From NCBI GenBank assembly GCA_024123955.1, contig CP099652.1, positions 62,001-126,000 on the forward strand: a stretch of 64,000 bases of DNA. The letters run 5' to 3'. The notes beneath the pieces are model-generated. The model had not been told where the DNA came from. It was given only the letters and a program-made list of their open reading frames with translations, and did not search any database. This DNA is from Oxalobacteraceae bacterium OTU3CINTB1. Its GTDB lineage: Bacteria > Pseudomonadota > Gammaproteobacteria > Burkholderiales > Burkholderiaceae_D. The translations under genes were made by a program, and so were the position numbers. Positions 1 to 9,886 of the stretch are shown here, piece after piece (the stretch's first letter is position 1; each line of letters starts with the position of its first letter).

Positions 1-2984
1 TGGCCGTGGTGCTGTCCAATAGCGGCGACGATGCCGGCGCCGAGAAAGTGCTGCGCCAGGCCATCGCGCAAAATCCCAACTTCGTCGAGGCCCGCCTCAA
101 TCTGGGCACCTTGCTCGAACGGGTCGGCCGCCCCGAGGAGGCGCTGGCGATGTGGAACTCGGTGCTGACCGACGTCCAGCCGGATATCAAGACCAATCCA
201 ACCCTGCACGTGCAGACCCTGAACAACCTCGGTCGCCTGCTGGAGATCCGCAAACGCTACCCCGAGGCCGAGAAGATGCTGGCCCTGAGCCTGGGCGTCG
301 ATCCGCAGCAGGCCAACGTGATGACCCATTGGGTCCACCTGCGCCAGAAGCAGTGCGAGTGGCCCGTCTACAGCGGCCTGGAACACATCTCGGTTACCAC
401 CATGATCGACGGCACCTCGGCGCTGGCGATGCTGAGCGCCTCCGACGATCCCGCCCAGCAGCTGGCCGCCGCGCGCCGCTTCGTCAACGAGAAGGTCAAC
501 GCCGCCGTCGCGCCGCTGACCGGCGCCCATGGCTATGGCCACAGCCGCCTGCGCATCGGCTACCTGTCGTCCGACTTCTGCTCGCACGCGGTCTCGATCC
601 TGACCGCCGAACTGTATGAGCTGCACGACCGCAGCAAGTTCGAGGTCTATGCCTTCAGCTGGAGCCGCGAGGACGGCTCGCCGATCCGCGCCCGCGTGGT
701 CAAGGCGATGGACCATTACATCCGCATCGACGCGCAGACCGACGAACAGGCCGCGCGCACCATCCGCGCCCACGAAATCGATATCCTGGTCGACCTGCAC
801 GGCCTGACCCTGGGCGCGCGTCCGAACATCCTGGCCTACCGTCCGGCGCCGGTGCAGCTGACCTATCTCGGTTTCCCGGGCAGCACCGGCCTGCCCGGCG
901 TCGATTACGTGCTGGCCGATGAATTCCTGATCACGCCCGAGATGACCAAGGACTTCACCGAGAAGCCGCTGTACCTGCCCGACACCTTCCAGATCAACGA
1001 CCGCCAGCGCGCCATCGCCGCCAAGCCGACCCGCGCCAGCGTCAACCTGCCGGACGACGCCTTCGTCTTCTGCTCGTTCAATAACAACTTCAAGTTCACG
1101 CCCGACATGTTCGGCACCTGGATGAACATCCTGCGCCGCGTGCCGAACAGCGTCCTGTGGCTGGTGGCCGATTATCCGGAAGTGCGCGAAAACCTGTACC
1201 GCTACGCCGAGCAAGCGGGCATCGACCGCAACCGCCTGATCTTCAATACCCGCGCCGTGCCGGCCGAGTACCTCGCGCGCTACCAGCTGGCCGACCTGTT
1301 CCTCGACACCTTCCCGTTCAACGCCGGCACCACCGCCAGCGACGCGCTGTGGGCCGGCCTGCCGCTGCTCACCTGCGCCGGCCAAACCTTCTCGTCGCGC
1401 ATGGCCGGCAGCCTGCTGCGCGCGGTCGACCTGCCGCAGCTGATCACCTATAACTTCGCCGACTACGAAGAGAAGGCGGTGGCGCTGGCCAACGATCCTA
1501 ACCGCATCGCGTCGATGAAGCGCCAGCTGGTGGCCAACCGCATGACCTGCGCGCTGTTCGACACGCCGCGCTTCGTGCGCAACCTGGAGACGGTGCTGCA
1601 GCAGGTGGCCAAGCCGGCCGCGCCGCGCATGCCCGCGCCGCAGCACGCGGTGCGCCCTTCAGACGAACCGCCGACAGAACCGGTGCGCATCGACCAGATC
1701 CCGATCGTCAGCGTGTCCTACAACTCGCCGGACCTGATCGAGGCGCTGCTGCGCACACTGCGCCAGTTCTACACCAACCGCGTCTACATCATCGACGGCT
1801 CCAACCCGGACGTGGCCGAGAAAATCCGCGCCATCACCGACGGCTTCGAGAACGTCGAGTTCATCCCGTTCGGCTACAACATCCACCACGGTCCTGGCCT
1901 GAGCTGGGCGATCAACCATCTGGGCCTGTCCGGCGAGGTGCTGTTCCTCGACTCCGACGTCGAGATCCTCAAGGGCGGTTTCATCGAATCGCTGCACAGC
2001 CATCTGCGTCCCGGCATGTACGGCGTCGGCACCATCCAGCCGGTCAACGAGCAAGGCTACGACCGCGCCGACGGCGCCGTGCGCTACCTGCATCCGGCCT
2101 GCATGCTGACCAATATCGAGGTGGTGCGCCAGTGGCCGATGCCGATCAAGCACGGCGCGCCGATGATCTCCACCATGCTGGCGATCCACCAGGCCGGCGC
2201 CCACCATCTGATCGAGAGCATCGAGTGGGTGCGCGAGGACTTCGCGCCCAAGCCGCCCAAGCGCAACTACATCAAGCACGACTGGCAGGGCACCGTGATC
2301 CGCACCGGCGGCTATCACTACGACCTGCCCAGCGCCACCACCGTGGTCAACACCGACCTGCTGCAGTTCGTGCCGTCCGAGGCGCGCAAGATCGTCGAGG
2401 TGCACTGCCGCGACGGCGCCTTCGCCAAGGCCTACAAGGCGCGCAACGCCATCGTCGACTACACCGGCATCGAGGCCGATCCGGCGCCGGCCCAGGCGGC
2501 ACGCCCGCATTGCGATTTCGTCTTCAACGTGGAGATCGAACACGCCGGCCCGGATTTGTGGGACCACGTGCGCGGCGCCGATTGCTGGGTGCTCGACGAG
2601 GCGCTGGAAATGATCGACGATCCATGGACGCTGCTGCAGAAAATCCGCACCAGCATCGCGCCGGGCGGCAAGATCGTGGCGACCATCCGCAACTTCCAGC
2701 ACTGGAGCATCCAGGCGCGCATGAACGCCGGCGACCTGCGCTACGGCCCGACGGGCCTGGAGAAATCGCGCAAGCGCATCTTCACGCGCGGCGCCATGCT
2801 GGAGATGTTCCAGCAGGCCGGCTTCCAGATCAGCGGCGGCAGCGCGCGCATCGTCGACGAACCGGCGCGTGAAAAATACCTGCCGGCGATCCGCCTGATG
2901 GCCGGCGCCAGCGGCATCGATCCGGTGGTGGCGGTCGAAGACGCGCTGCCGTGGCAGTACATCGTAACGGCAGTCGCCGCCTGA
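1..2984 (+). CDS. TPR / OGT-like (GT41) glycosyltransferase with GT2-like and methyltransferase domains, 5'-truncated
   Basis: The reading frame is open from base 3, and its first residues (AVVLSNSG) match an internal stretch of the paralogue at 6173, so about 65 or more N-terminal residues lie outside the window. About 992 residues are visible. TPR-type helices occupy roughly 1-110. The O-GlcNAc-transferase/SPINDLY-like catalytic region spans roughly 180-555. It keeps an SSDF..H motif (His about 194), a Lys in FNNNFKF (about 363) and FNAGTT followed by LWAGLPLLT, the positions used by OGT for UDP-sugar binding. A GT2-like domain with a DSDVE motif follows (about 560-780), then a methyltransferase-like domain (about 790-990, HCRDGAF, then a post-I segment APGGKIVATIRN). 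Family knowledge says GT41 enzymes transfer sugars to Ser/Thr of proteins, but the acceptor here is unknown. It heads the glycan island. Confidence 0.85.
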   Translation, partial: AVVLSNSGDDAGAEKVLRQAIAQNPNFVEARLNLGTLLERVGRPEEALAMWNSVLTDVQPDIKTNPTLHVQTLNNLGRLLEIRKRYPEAEKMLALSLGVDPQQANVMTHWVHLRQKQCEWPVYSGLEHISVTTMIDGTSALAMLSASDDPAQQLAAARRFVNEKVNAAVAPLTGAHGYGHSRLRIGYLSSDFCSHAVSILTAELYELHDRSKFEVYAFSWSREDGSPIRARVVKAMDHYIRIDAQTDEQAARTIRAHEIDILVDLHGLTLGARPNILAYRPAPVQLTYLGFPGSTGLPGVDYVLADEFLITPEMTKDFTEKPLYLPDTFQINDRQRAIAAKPTRASVNLPDDAFVFCSFNNNFKFTPDMFGTWMNILRRVPNSVLWLVADYPEVRENLYRYAEQAGIDRNRLIFNTRAVPAEYLARYQLADLFLDTFPFNAGTTASDALWAGLPLLTCAGQTFSSRMAGSLLRAVDLPQLITYNFADYEEKAVALANDPNRIASMKRQLVANRMTCALFDTPRFVRNLETVLQQVAKPAAPRMPAPQHAVRPSDEPPTEPVRIDQIPIVSVSYNSPDLIEALLRTLRQFYTNRVYIIDGSNPDVAEKIRAITDGFENVEFIPFGYNIHHGPGLSWAINHLGLSGEVLFLDSDVEILKGGFIESLHSHLRPGMYGVGTIQPVNEQGYDRADGAVRYLHPACMLTNIEVVRQWPMPIKHGAPMISTMLAIHQAGAHHLIESIEWVREDFAPKPPKRNYIKHDWQGTVIRTGGYHYDLPSATTVVNTDLLQFVPSEARKIVEVHCRDGAFAKAYKARNAIVDYTGIEADPAPAQAARPHCDFVFNVEIEHAGPDLWDHVRGADCWVLDEALEMIDDPWTLLQKIRTSIAPGGKIVATIRNFQHWSIQARMNAGDLRYGPTGLEKSRKRIFTRGAMLEMFQQAGFQISGGSARIVDEPAREKYLPAIRLMAGASGIDPVVAVEDALPWQYIVTAVAA

Positions 2985-2998
2985 GCAGGGAACGCACT

Positions 2999-3889
2999 AT
3001 GAGTTTGCCATTAGTTAGCATCGTCATCCCGTCGTACAAGACCGGCCATTTCGAGACCTGCCTGCGCTCCGCGCTGGGCCAGAGCTATCCGAACATCGAG
3101 ATCCTCGTCAGCGACAACTGCCCGACCGAGGCGATCAAGGAGATCTGCGCCAGGTACGCCGGCCACCTGATCTACCAGCGCAATTCGGCGATCCGCGAGC
3201 AGAACGTGCTGACCGCGCTGTTCGCGGCCAAGGGCAAGTTGATCAAGCCCCTGTTCGACGACGACGTGCTGCATCCGTTCTGCATCGAGCGCATGGTCGC
3301 GACCATGAACATGGACCCGGAGATCCAGCTGGTGTTCTCGGCCTCGCAGGTGATCAACGTCGACAACGAGCGCACCGAAACGCGCCGCCCGTATGAGGCC
3401 AGCGGCAGCATGCCGGCGCGCGATATGCAGCGCAGCATGGTGCTGGGCATGCGCAATTTCGTCGGCGAATTCAGCTCGATCATGTTCCGCCGCGAGCGGC
3501 TGTGGGAGATCGGCCGCCACCTGTTCAAATACCACAACCACGATTGCACGCTGGGGCTGGCCGACGTCGCCGCGTACTTCAACCTGGCGCGCGACGGCAA
3601 GGTGTTTTATATCGACGAAGAGCTGTCCTACTTCCGCCACGACCGCCGGCTGGAATCGAACTCCAACCCGAACAGCAATCCGAACTTCGGCTACTGCTTC
3701 TCTGACTACATCGACCTGCTGATCGAGTCGGCCGACATCGGCATCGTCGGACCGGAGGAGCTGGAGGTGATGGCGCCGACCGTCGACGACGTGGCGGTGC
3801 GCCTGGGCGGCGTGTTCCCGATGATGGCCACGTCGCAGCAACGCTTCCACGCGGCGGTGGCGGCCAACCGCAAGGGGACGCCGTCATGA
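2999..3889 (+). CDS. GT2-family glycosyltransferase
   Basis: A 296-residue GT-A fold glycosyltransferase. It opens with LVSIVIPSYKTGHFETCLRS, then ILVSDNCP, and has the metal/nucleotide-binding acidic motif FDDDV at about residue 87. The ATG at 2999 is preferred over a GTG 48 bases upstream. The upstream start would overlap the previous gene, whereas 2999 has a GCAGGGAA ribosome site a few bases before it. It is likely to add one sugar to a lipid-linked or protein-linked glycan in the cytoplasm. Its stop overlaps the next start (ATGA at 3886), which implies translational coupling with the aminosugar genes. The donor sugar cannot be told from sequence. Confidence 0.85.
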   Translation: MSLPLVSIVIPSYKTGHFETCLRSALGQSYPNIEILVSDNCPTEAIKEICARYAGHLIYQRNSAIREQNVLTALFAAKGKLIKPLFDDDVLHPFCIERMVATMNMDPEIQLVFSASQVINVDNERTETRRPYEASGSMPARDMQRSMVLGMRNFVGEFSSIMFRRERLWEIGRHLFKYHNHDCTLGLADVAAYFNLARDGKVFYIDEELSYFRHDRRLESNSNPNSNPNFGYCFSDYIDLLIESADIGIVGPEELEVMAPTVDDVAVRLGGVFPMMATSQQRFHAAVAANRKGTPS

Positions 3890-4308
3890 TGGACCAGTGC
3901 CGGATGATCGACCTGCCGCCACACCACGACGTGCGCGGCAACCTGTCGGTGATCGAGGGCGGCGTGCATATCCCCTTCGATATCAAGCGTGTTTACTACC
4001 TGTACGACGTGCCGGGCGGATCGGCGCGCGCCGGCCATGGCCACATCGAGCTGCAGCAGCTGTTCGTGGCCATGTCGGGGAGCTTCGACGTCATCGTCGA
4101 CGATGGCTTCGAGCGCAAGAAATTTCAGCTCAACCGATCCTATTACGGTCTGTACGTGCCAGGCATGATGTGGCGCGAAGTCGAGAACTTCTCCTCCGGC
4201 GCGGTGTGCGTGGTGATGGCCTCGACGCTGTATGACCCCAAGGATTACTATCACGACTACGACGAATTCGTGGCCGCGGCAAACCACCATAAGCGAGTCT
4301 CACCATGA
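3886..4308 (+). CDS. fdtA: Sugar 3,4-ketoisomerase of the FdtA/QdtA (WxcM-like cupin) family
   Basis: A 140-residue single-domain cupin. Family members convert dTDP-4-keto-6-deoxy-glucose to the 3-keto isomer, the step before 3-amination in Fuc3NAc or Qui3NAc synthesis. Visible family features are the [10 protein letters not shown] start, the strand [13 protein letters not shown], and a HxH pair in [11 protein letters not shown]. The well-known members read HAHK at that place, so the residue after the second His (Ile here) differs. An ATGA overlap at both ends ties it to the upstream glycosyltransferase and the downstream aminotransferase. FdtA and QdtA (galacto versus gluco product) cannot be separated by eye, so the symbol is tentative. 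Confidence 0.78.
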   Translation: MMDQCRMIDLPPHHDVRGNLSVIEGGVHIPFDIKRVYYLYDVPGGSARAGHGHIELQQLFVAMSGSFDVIVDDGFERKKFQLNRSYYGLYVPGMMWREVENFSSGAVCVVMASTLYDPKDYYHDYDEFVAAANHHKRVSP

Positions 4309-5411
4309 GCGTCCCCTTCCTCGACCTGAAAGCCATCAACCTGTCGCAAGCCGACGAACTGGAAGCGGCGTTCAAGCGCGTGCTGCACTCCGGCTGGTAT
4401 GTGCTGGGCGCCGAGACGTCGGCCTTCGAAGCCAGCTTCGCCGCCTACTGCAAGAGCCGGCACGCCATCGGCGTGGCCAATGGCCTCGATGCGATCTTCA
4501 TGATCCTCAAGGCCTACGGCGTCGGTCCCGGCGACGAGGTGATCGTGCCGTCCAATACCTTCATCGCCACCTGGCTGGCGGTCAGCGATTGCGGCGCCGT
4601 GCCGATTCCGGTCGAGCCGACCGCCGACGGTTTCAATATCGATCCAGCGCTGGTGGAAGCGGCCATCACGCCGCGCACCAAAGCCATTCTGGCGGTCCAC
4701 CTGTACGGCCAGACCGCCGACATGGATCCGCTCAAGGCGCTGGCGGCTAAACACAATCTGAAACTGATCGAAGACGCCGCGCAGGCGCACGGCGCGCTGT
4801 ATCGCGGCGGCGTGGCCGGCCAGTTGGGCGACGCGGCGGCCTTCAGCTTCTACCCGGGCAAAAACCTGGGCGCGCTGGGTGATGGCGGCGCCGTCACCAC
4901 CAGCGACGACGACCTGGCCGACAAGATCCGCACCTTGCGCAACTACGGCTCCAAGGTCAAATACTACAACGAGGTGCCCGGCTATAACTCGCGCCTGGAC
5001 GAGGTGCAGTCGGCGCTCTTGAGCGTCAAGCTGCCCAAGCTGAACGCGGACAACGCCCGCCGCCGCGCCATCGCCGCCATCTACGACCGCGAACTGGCCG
5101 GCATCGCCGGACTGGCGCTGCCGTTCGTCCCGGATTGGGCGGAACCGGTATGGCATCTGTACGTGGTGCGCCACGCGCAGCGCGACGCGCTGGCCAAGGC
5201 GCTGGCCGAACAAGGCATCGGCACCATCGTCCATTATCCGGTGCCGCCGCATCTGCAGCCGGCGTACGCCGACCTGGGTTACGCCGAGGGCGCGTTCCCG
5301 CTGGCCGAGGCGATCCACCGCGAGGTTCTGAGCCTGCCGATCGGCCCGACGATGAGCGACGAGCAGGCGCTCGAAGTGGCGGCCGCCGTGCGTAAATTCT
5401 GCACCGTATGA
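4305..5411 (+). CDS. fdtB: DegT/DnrJ/EryC1/StrS-family sugar 3-aminotransferase (FdtB/QdtB-like)
   Basis: A 368-residue PLP-dependent aminotransferase that should place an amino group on C3 of the nucleotide 3-keto-6-deoxyhexose made by the preceding isomerase. The PLP lysine is K186 in [25 protein letters not shown] carries the Asp that contacts the pyridine nitrogen, and [20 protein letters not shown] is the conserved substrate loop. The start at 4305 gives the ATGA overlap with the ketoisomerase stop, and the stop overlaps the acyltransferase start. The position between an FdtA-like isomerase and a hexapeptide acyltransferase supports a 3-amino rather than a 4-amino assignment. Confidence 0.85.
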   Translation: MSVPFLDLKAINLSQADELEAAFKRVLHSGWYVLGAETSAFEASFAAYCKSRHAIGVANGLDAIFMILKAYGVGPGDEVIVPSNTFIATWLAVSDCGAVPIPVEPTADGFNIDPALVEAAITPRTKAILAVHLYGQTADMDPLKALAAKHNLKLIEDAAQAHGALYRGGVAGQLGDAAAFSFYPGKNLGALGDGGAVTTSDDDLADKIRTLRNYGSKVKYYNEVPGYNSRLDEVQSALLSVKLPKLNADNARRRAIAAIYDRELAGIAGLALPFVPDWAEPVWHLYVVRHAQRDALAKALAEQGIGTIVHYPVPPHLQPAYADLGYAEGAFPLAEAIHREVLSLPIGPTMSDEQALEVAAAVRKFCTV

Positions 5412-6151
5412 TCCATCCCAGCGCCATCATTTCGCCGAAAGCCAGACTGGGCGCAGACGTCAGCGTCGGCCCCTTCACCATCATTCACGACAACGTGGAG
5501 ATCGGCGACGGCTCGGTCATAGACGGTTACTGCGAGATCGGCTATCCAACGCCGCTGGCCGACGGCCAGCCGCTGGTGTTCGGCAAGGGCGCGCGCATCC
5601 GCTCCCACTCGGTGTTCTACGAGGGTTCGCGCTTCGGCGACAAGCTGGTGACGGGCCACCGCGTGGTGGTGCGCGAAAAAACCGTGGCCGGTATCGCCTT
5701 CCAGATCGGTACCATGAACGACATCCAGGGCGACTGCCAGATCGGTGACTACGTGCGCTGCCAGTCGAATGTCTTCATCGGCAAAATGTCCAAGGTCGGC
5801 AACTTCGTCTGGCTGCTGCCGTATGTGGTGCTGACCAACGATCCCCACCCGCCCAGCAACGTGTTGATGGGCGTCGAGATCGGCGACTACGCGGCCATCG
5901 CCGCCATGTCGGTGATCCTGCCCGGCGTGAAGGTCGGCGAACGCGCGCTGGTGGCGGCGCACAGCAAGGTGCACCGCGACGTCGCCACCGGCACCGTCGT
6001 CGCCGGCAATCCGGCCGCCTTCCTGTGCGACGCCAGCAAAATACGGCTCAAGGACGGCACCGGCGCGCCGGCCTATCCGTGGACCACCCACTTCAAACGG
6101 GGCTACCCGGCGGATATCACCGACGGCTGGGACGCAGGTCCCTCGGCCTAG
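5408..6151 (+). CDS. Left-handed beta-helix (hexapeptide) sugar N-acyltransferase
   Basis: A 247-residue protein with hexapeptide repeats from residue 1 ([20 protein letters not shown]) to about 200, the LpxA/FdtC-type trimeric fold. [12 protein letters not shown] and [14 protein letters not shown] resemble the catalytic face of sugar N-acetyltransferases. [20 protein letters not shown] and VVAGNPAAF close the helix. The last 45 residues form a non-repeat tail. It is inferred to acylate the 3-amino group made by the upstream aminotransferase, completing an Fuc3NAc/Qui3NAc-type donor. It overlaps the aminotransferase by ATGA. The acyl group (acetyl or other) cannot be read from the sequence. 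Confidence 0.8.
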   Translation: MIHPSAIISPKARLGADVSVGPFTIIHDNVEIGDGSVIDGYCEIGYPTPLADGQPLVFGKGARIRSHSVFYEGSRFGDKLVTGHRVVVREKTVAGIAFQIGTMNDIQGDCQIGDYVRCQSNVFIGKMSKVGNFVWLLPYVVLTNDPHPPSNVLMGVEIGDYAAIAAMSVILPGVKVGERALVAAHSKVHRDVATGTVVAGNPAAFLCDASKIRLKDGTGAPAYPWTTHFKRGYPADITDGWDAGPSA

Positions 6152-6172
6152 CCCACCACCGAACGGACGCCC

Positions 6173-8995
6173 ATGACCCGCCCACTTCACGCAGCCATGG
6201 CCGCCGGTAACCTGTCGGAAGCGGGCACCCTGGCGATGGCGCTGGCGGGACTGGGCGAACTGTCCGTCATGGATTTGATCGGCGTGGCCGGCCTGCTGGC
6301 GGCGCAAGGCAAGACCGAACAGACCATCGCCTTGTATTCGCTGTGGCTGAAACACTGCGACTCCCCCCTCGAATATGTGGCCTGGTATAACCTGGCCGTG
6401 GTGCAGGTGCAGGGTCAGGACGACGCCGGCGCCGAAAGCGCCTACCGCAAATCGCTCAAGCTGCGACCCGGTTTCACCGAAAGCCAGCTAGGACTCGGCG
6501 TGCTGCTGGAGCGCAAACGCCAACCGGAAGCGGCGCTGGCCCTGTGGCGCGAGGCGCTCGATCTGCTGGAGACGGTGCCGCCGGGCGCACCGCCGGCGGC
6601 GGCTTCGCTGCAGGTACGCCTGCTGAACAACATCGGCAGGCTGGCGGAGGCGCAGGGCGATCCCGCGCAAGCCGAGGACGCGCTGCTGCGCAGCCTCCAA
6701 CTCGATCCCAAACAAAAACTGATCGTGCCGCGCTGGCTCGACCTGCGCCTGAAGTTGTGCGCGTGGCCGGTGCACGGCTTCGTGCCGGGCCTCAGCGAAA
6801 CGGCCTTGCAGCACCACACGTCGGCGCTGGCGATGCTTAGCTTGGGCGAAGACCCGGCGCGCCAGCTGGCCTGCGCGCGGCGCGAGGCGGCGCTGCACTT
6901 CCCGCCGCCGTCCACCGCGCTGTCCGACCAGGATGGCTATGCCCACCGCAAGCTTCGCGTCGGCTACCTGTCGTGCGGTTTCGGCGCGCAGCCGACCGGC
7001 CGCATGATCGCCGAGCTGCTGGAGCTGCACGACCGCGGCCAGGTGGAAGTGTATGGCTTCTGCTGGAGCGGAGAGGACAACTCGGCCCTGCGCCAACGCC
7101 TGCTGCGCGCCTTCGACCTGCACGTGCCGATCGGCCCACTAAGCGATTTGCAGGCGGCGCAGGCGATCCGCGCCCACGAAATCGACATCCTGGTCGACCT
7201 GCACGGCGTGCTGCCGGGCGGACGGCCCGGCATCCTGGGCCATCGTCCCGCGCCGGTGCAAATCGGCTGGCTCGGACAGGCCGGCACCAGCGGAAATACC
7301 CGTGTCGATTACGTTTTGGCCGACAGTTTCGTGCTGCCACCCGACCTGGCCGGCTACCATACCGAAAAACCGCTGTACCTTCCGCACTGCTTCCAGCCGC
7401 AGGACCGCCAGCGCGCCCTCCCCCTATCGCCGCCGGCCGGTGCGCGCGCCGAATTCGGTCTGCCCGACGACGCCTTCGTGTTCTGCTGCTTCGGCGCCGC
7501 CGGCCACATCGTCGCCGAGCGCTTCGCCACCTGGATGCGCATTTTGCACGCGGTGCCGGGCAGCGTGCTGTGGCTGCAAACCGACAGCGAACAGGTACGC
7601 GACAACCTGCGCCTGGCCGCGCTGCGGCACGACATCTCCAGCGACCGCCTGTGCTTCTCCGCGCCGGAAGCCGGCGAGTTGGCGATGGACCGCTACCAGG
7701 CGGCCGACCTGTTCCTCGACACCGGCCCGCACAACGCCGGCGCCATAGGCGGCGACGTGCTGTGGGCCGGCCTGCCGCTGCTGACCCGTGCCGGCCCGAC
7801 CTTCGCCAGCCGCGTGTGCGGCAGCCTGCTGCAAGCGGCAGGCTTGCCGGAGCTGATCGCGAGCACGGAAAAACAGTACGCCACCAAGGCGATCCGCCTC
7901 GCCACGCACCCGAAGGAGCTGGCCCGCCTGCGCAACCGCCTCGTGAAAAACCGCGCCAGCGCGCCGCTGTTCGACACCCCGGCGCTGGCGCGCGACCTGG
8001 AACTGCTTTACCTGCGCGTGGCGCGCGGCACGCTGAAACGCGGCCGCCACAAAACCCTGCAACTCGCGCCAACGCAAGCCGCCCACGCCGCCCCGCCGCT
8101 GGTGAGCATACTGATCCCGGCCGACGATCCCCTGACGCTGGAGGCCACCCTGGACAGCGCGCTGGCGCAAACCCACGTCAACTGCGAAGTGATCGTTAGC
8201 GACGCCAGCCCGCACGGCGCCTGCCGCGCGCTGCTCAAGCCCTATCTGAAAGCCCACCGGCGCCTGCGCTACAGCCACGCGCCCGGCCTCGGCGCGCTCG
8301 ACAACCTGAATCACTGCCTGGCCCTGGCCCTGGGCGAATACATCGCAGTCGCCCCGCCCGGCGACACGCTGGCGCAGGAAAAAATCGCCGTCATTCTGCC
8401 CTGCTTTGTCGACCATCCGCACATCGGCGTGGTGGCCTGCTGGCGCCAGCCGCTCGCGCCGGATGGCCAGGCGCTGCCGGCGGCGCCGCTGTTCGCCGCC
8501 GACATCGTGATCGACTGCGTCTCGCTGTCCAACATGCTGTTGGGCGGCGACGGTGGTGGTGCGGCGGCCATGTGCGCGCCCGGCGCGCTGCTGCTCAAAC
8601 GCGCCACGCTGGGCCACGCGTTCGGCCGCTACCGCGACCGCGCCTTCCCCGAACGCGCCAACGTCGCCACCGCCCTCACCGCGCTGCAGGCGGGCCATTA
8701 CGTTTATCTGCCGCGCGCGCTGTCCAGCTTCCGCCTCGCACCGGCTGCGCCAACGGCGCCGGCGGCCTCGCTGGACGCCGCGCTCGAAGGCCTGCAACTC
8801 CTGTATCAAGCCCACGAGCAGGGCCACAACTTCGGCGCGCCCGGCGCCTTCAAACAACTGTTGTCGGCACGTCTTTCCGAAATGAACACACTCATTTCCA
8901 TACATCATCTACACCTTGCGACAAGCGCCGCACACCGCCTCGATGCGGTGCAGCGCACCATGCGAATCGGCTACCAACTTTTGCTCACGCCATAG
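6173..8995 (+). CDS. TPR / OGT-like protein with C-terminal GT2-like domain; probable degenerate paralogue of the gene at 1-2984
   Basis: A 940-residue paralogue of the first gene. Its domains are TPR-like (about 40-190), OGT/SPY-like (about 255-610), a GT2-like domain (about 640-860) and a C-terminal helical tail. Aligning it to the first gene shows that OGT-type catalytic residues are lost. SSDFCSH becomes SCGFGAQ (Gln about 273 for His). FNNNFKF becomes FGAAGHI (His about 445 for Lys). FNAGTTAS becomes HNAGAIGG. The GT2 domain reads VAPPGD where an active enzyme usually has a DxD-type motif. It may therefore be a scaffold or regulatory partner rather than an active transferase, which is inference. 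No methyltransferase domain is present. The next gene starts 117 bases downstream. Confidence 0.85.
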   Translation: MTRPLHAAMAAGNLSEAGTLAMALAGLGELSVMDLIGVAGLLAAQGKTEQTIALYSLWLKHCDSPLEYVAWYNLAVVQVQGQDDAGAESAYRKSLKLRPGFTESQLGLGVLLERKRQPEAALALWREALDLLETVPPGAPPAAASLQVRLLNNIGRLAEAQGDPAQAEDALLRSLQLDPKQKLIVPRWLDLRLKLCAWPVHGFVPGLSETALQHHTSALAMLSLGEDPARQLACARREAALHFPPPSTALSDQDGYAHRKLRVGYLSCGFGAQPTGRMIAELLELHDRGQVEVYGFCWSGEDNSALRQRLLRAFDLHVPIGPLSDLQAAQAIRAHEIDILVDLHGVLPGGRPGILGHRPAPVQIGWLGQAGTSGNTRVDYVLADSFVLPPDLAGYHTEKPLYLPHCFQPQDRQRALPLSPPAGARAEFGLPDDAFVFCCFGAAGHIVAERFATWMRILHAVPGSVLWLQTDSEQVRDNLRLAALRHDISSDRLCFSAPEAGELAMDRYQAADLFLDTGPHNAGAIGGDVLWAGLPLLTRAGPTFASRVCGSLLQAAGLPELIASTEKQYATKAIRLATHPKELARLRNRLVKNRASAPLFDTPALARDLELLYLRVARGTLKRGRHKTLQLAPTQAAHAAPPLVSILIPADDPLTLEATLDSALAQTHVNCEVIVSDASPHGACRALLKPYLKAHRRLRYSHAPGLGALDNLNHCLALALGEYIAVAPPGDTLAQEKIAVILPCFVDHPHIGVVACWRQPLAPDGQALPAAPLFAADIVIDCVSLSNMLLGGDGGGAAAMCAPGALLLKRATLGHAFGRYRDRAFPERANVATALTALQAGHYVYLPRALSSFRLAPAAPTAPAASLDAALEGLQLLYQAHEQGHNFGAPGAFKQLLSARLSEMNTLISIHHLHLATSAAHRLDAVQRTMRIGYQLLLTP

Positions 8996-9040
8996 TGTGG
9001 TAAATCCTCCATCGCTGAGTCTGCGGCAGCAAAATGCCTG

Positions 9041-9112
9041 TTCTTTTCCTTTAAAATAGCCCGGGCGCAATAGATAATATGATCTGCGTCAACATAACAA
9101 TCCGGGGATAGC
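9041..9112 (+). promoter_or_regulatory. Possible promoter and leader of the rfbFGH sub-operon
   Basis: The 117-base gap before rfbF is the largest gap within the + strand island. It contains an AT-rich stretch with TAGATAATAT at 9071-9080 as a -10-like element and TTTAAA at 9050-9055 as a weak -35. A TCCGGGGATA ribosome site precedes the ATG at 9113. This would give the CDP-sugar genes their own start, but it is pattern-matching only. Confidence 0.35.
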
Positions 9113-9886
9113 ATGAAAGCAGTCATATTGGCGGGCGGGCTGGGCACACGGCTCAGCGAAGAGACGACTGTCAAGCCGAAGCCGATGGTCGAAGTCGGCG
9201 GCAAGCCGATCCTCTGGCACATCCTGAAAAGCTATTCCGCCCACGGCATCAACGACTTCGTCATCTGCTGCGGCTACCGCGGCTACGTGATCAAGGAATT
9301 CTTCGCCAACTACTTCCTGCACACCTCGGACGTCACGTTCGACCTGCAAAAGAACAGCATGGAAGTGCACGAGCGCCACGCCGAGCCATGGAAGGTCACC
9401 CTGATCGACACCGGCGCCGACACCCTGACCGGCGGCCGCCTGAAGCGCGTGCGCCAGCACGTCGAACACGACGAGGCATTCTGCTTCACCTACGGCGACG
9501 GCGTGTCCGACATCGACATCGGCGCCTCGGTCGCCTTCCACAAGAAACACGGCAAGCTGGCCACCATGACGGCGGTGCAGCCGCCCGGCCGCTTCGGCGC
9601 CATCGACATCGACGGCCAGCGCATCGTGAGCTTCAAGGAAAAACCGCAAGGCGACGGCGCCTGGATCAACGGCGGCTACTTCGTGCTCTCGCCGAAGGTG
9701 ATCGACTACATCGACGGCGACAGCACCACCTGGGAAAAAGAACCGATGGAGCAGCTGGCCGGCGAAGGCCAGCTGGACGCCTTCCACCACCACGGCTTCT
9801 GGCAGCCGATGGACACGCTGCGCGACAAGGTGCTGCTCGAAGACCTGTGGCAAAGCGATAAGGCGCCGTGGAAGCGGTGGCCATGA
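9113..9886 (+). CDS. rfbF: Glucose-1-phosphate cytidylyltransferase
   Basis: A 257-residue nucleotidyltransferase that makes CDP-glucose from CTP and glucose 1-phosphate, the entry step to CDP-3,6-dideoxyhexoses. It starts with [18 protein letters not shown] and has the [17 protein letters not shown] sugar-phosphate pyrophosphorylase signature. It keeps [11 protein letters not shown] (metal site) and [13 protein letters not shown], typical of RfbF/DdhA rather than RmlA. The length matches the family. Its stop overlaps the rfbG start (ATGA at 9883). Confidence 0.93.
   Translation: MKAVILAGGLGTRLSEETTVKPKPMVEVGGKPILWHILKSYSAHGINDFVICCGYRGYVIKEFFANYFLHTSDVTFDLQKNSMEVHERHAEPWKVTLIDTGADTLTGGRLKRVRQHVEHDEAFCFTYGDGVSDIDIGASVAFHKKHGKLATMTAVQPPGRFGAIDIDGQRIVSFKEKPQGDGAWINGGYFVLSPKVIDYIDGDSTTWEKEPMEQLAGEGQLDAFHHHGFWQPMDTLRDKVLLEDLWQSDKAPWKRWP

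Noticed and set aside
8971..9222. 83-codon - strand frame across the rfbF promoter gap
   Set aside because: It overlaps the start of rfbF and the end of the OGT-like gene on the opposite strand and shows no protein-like features.
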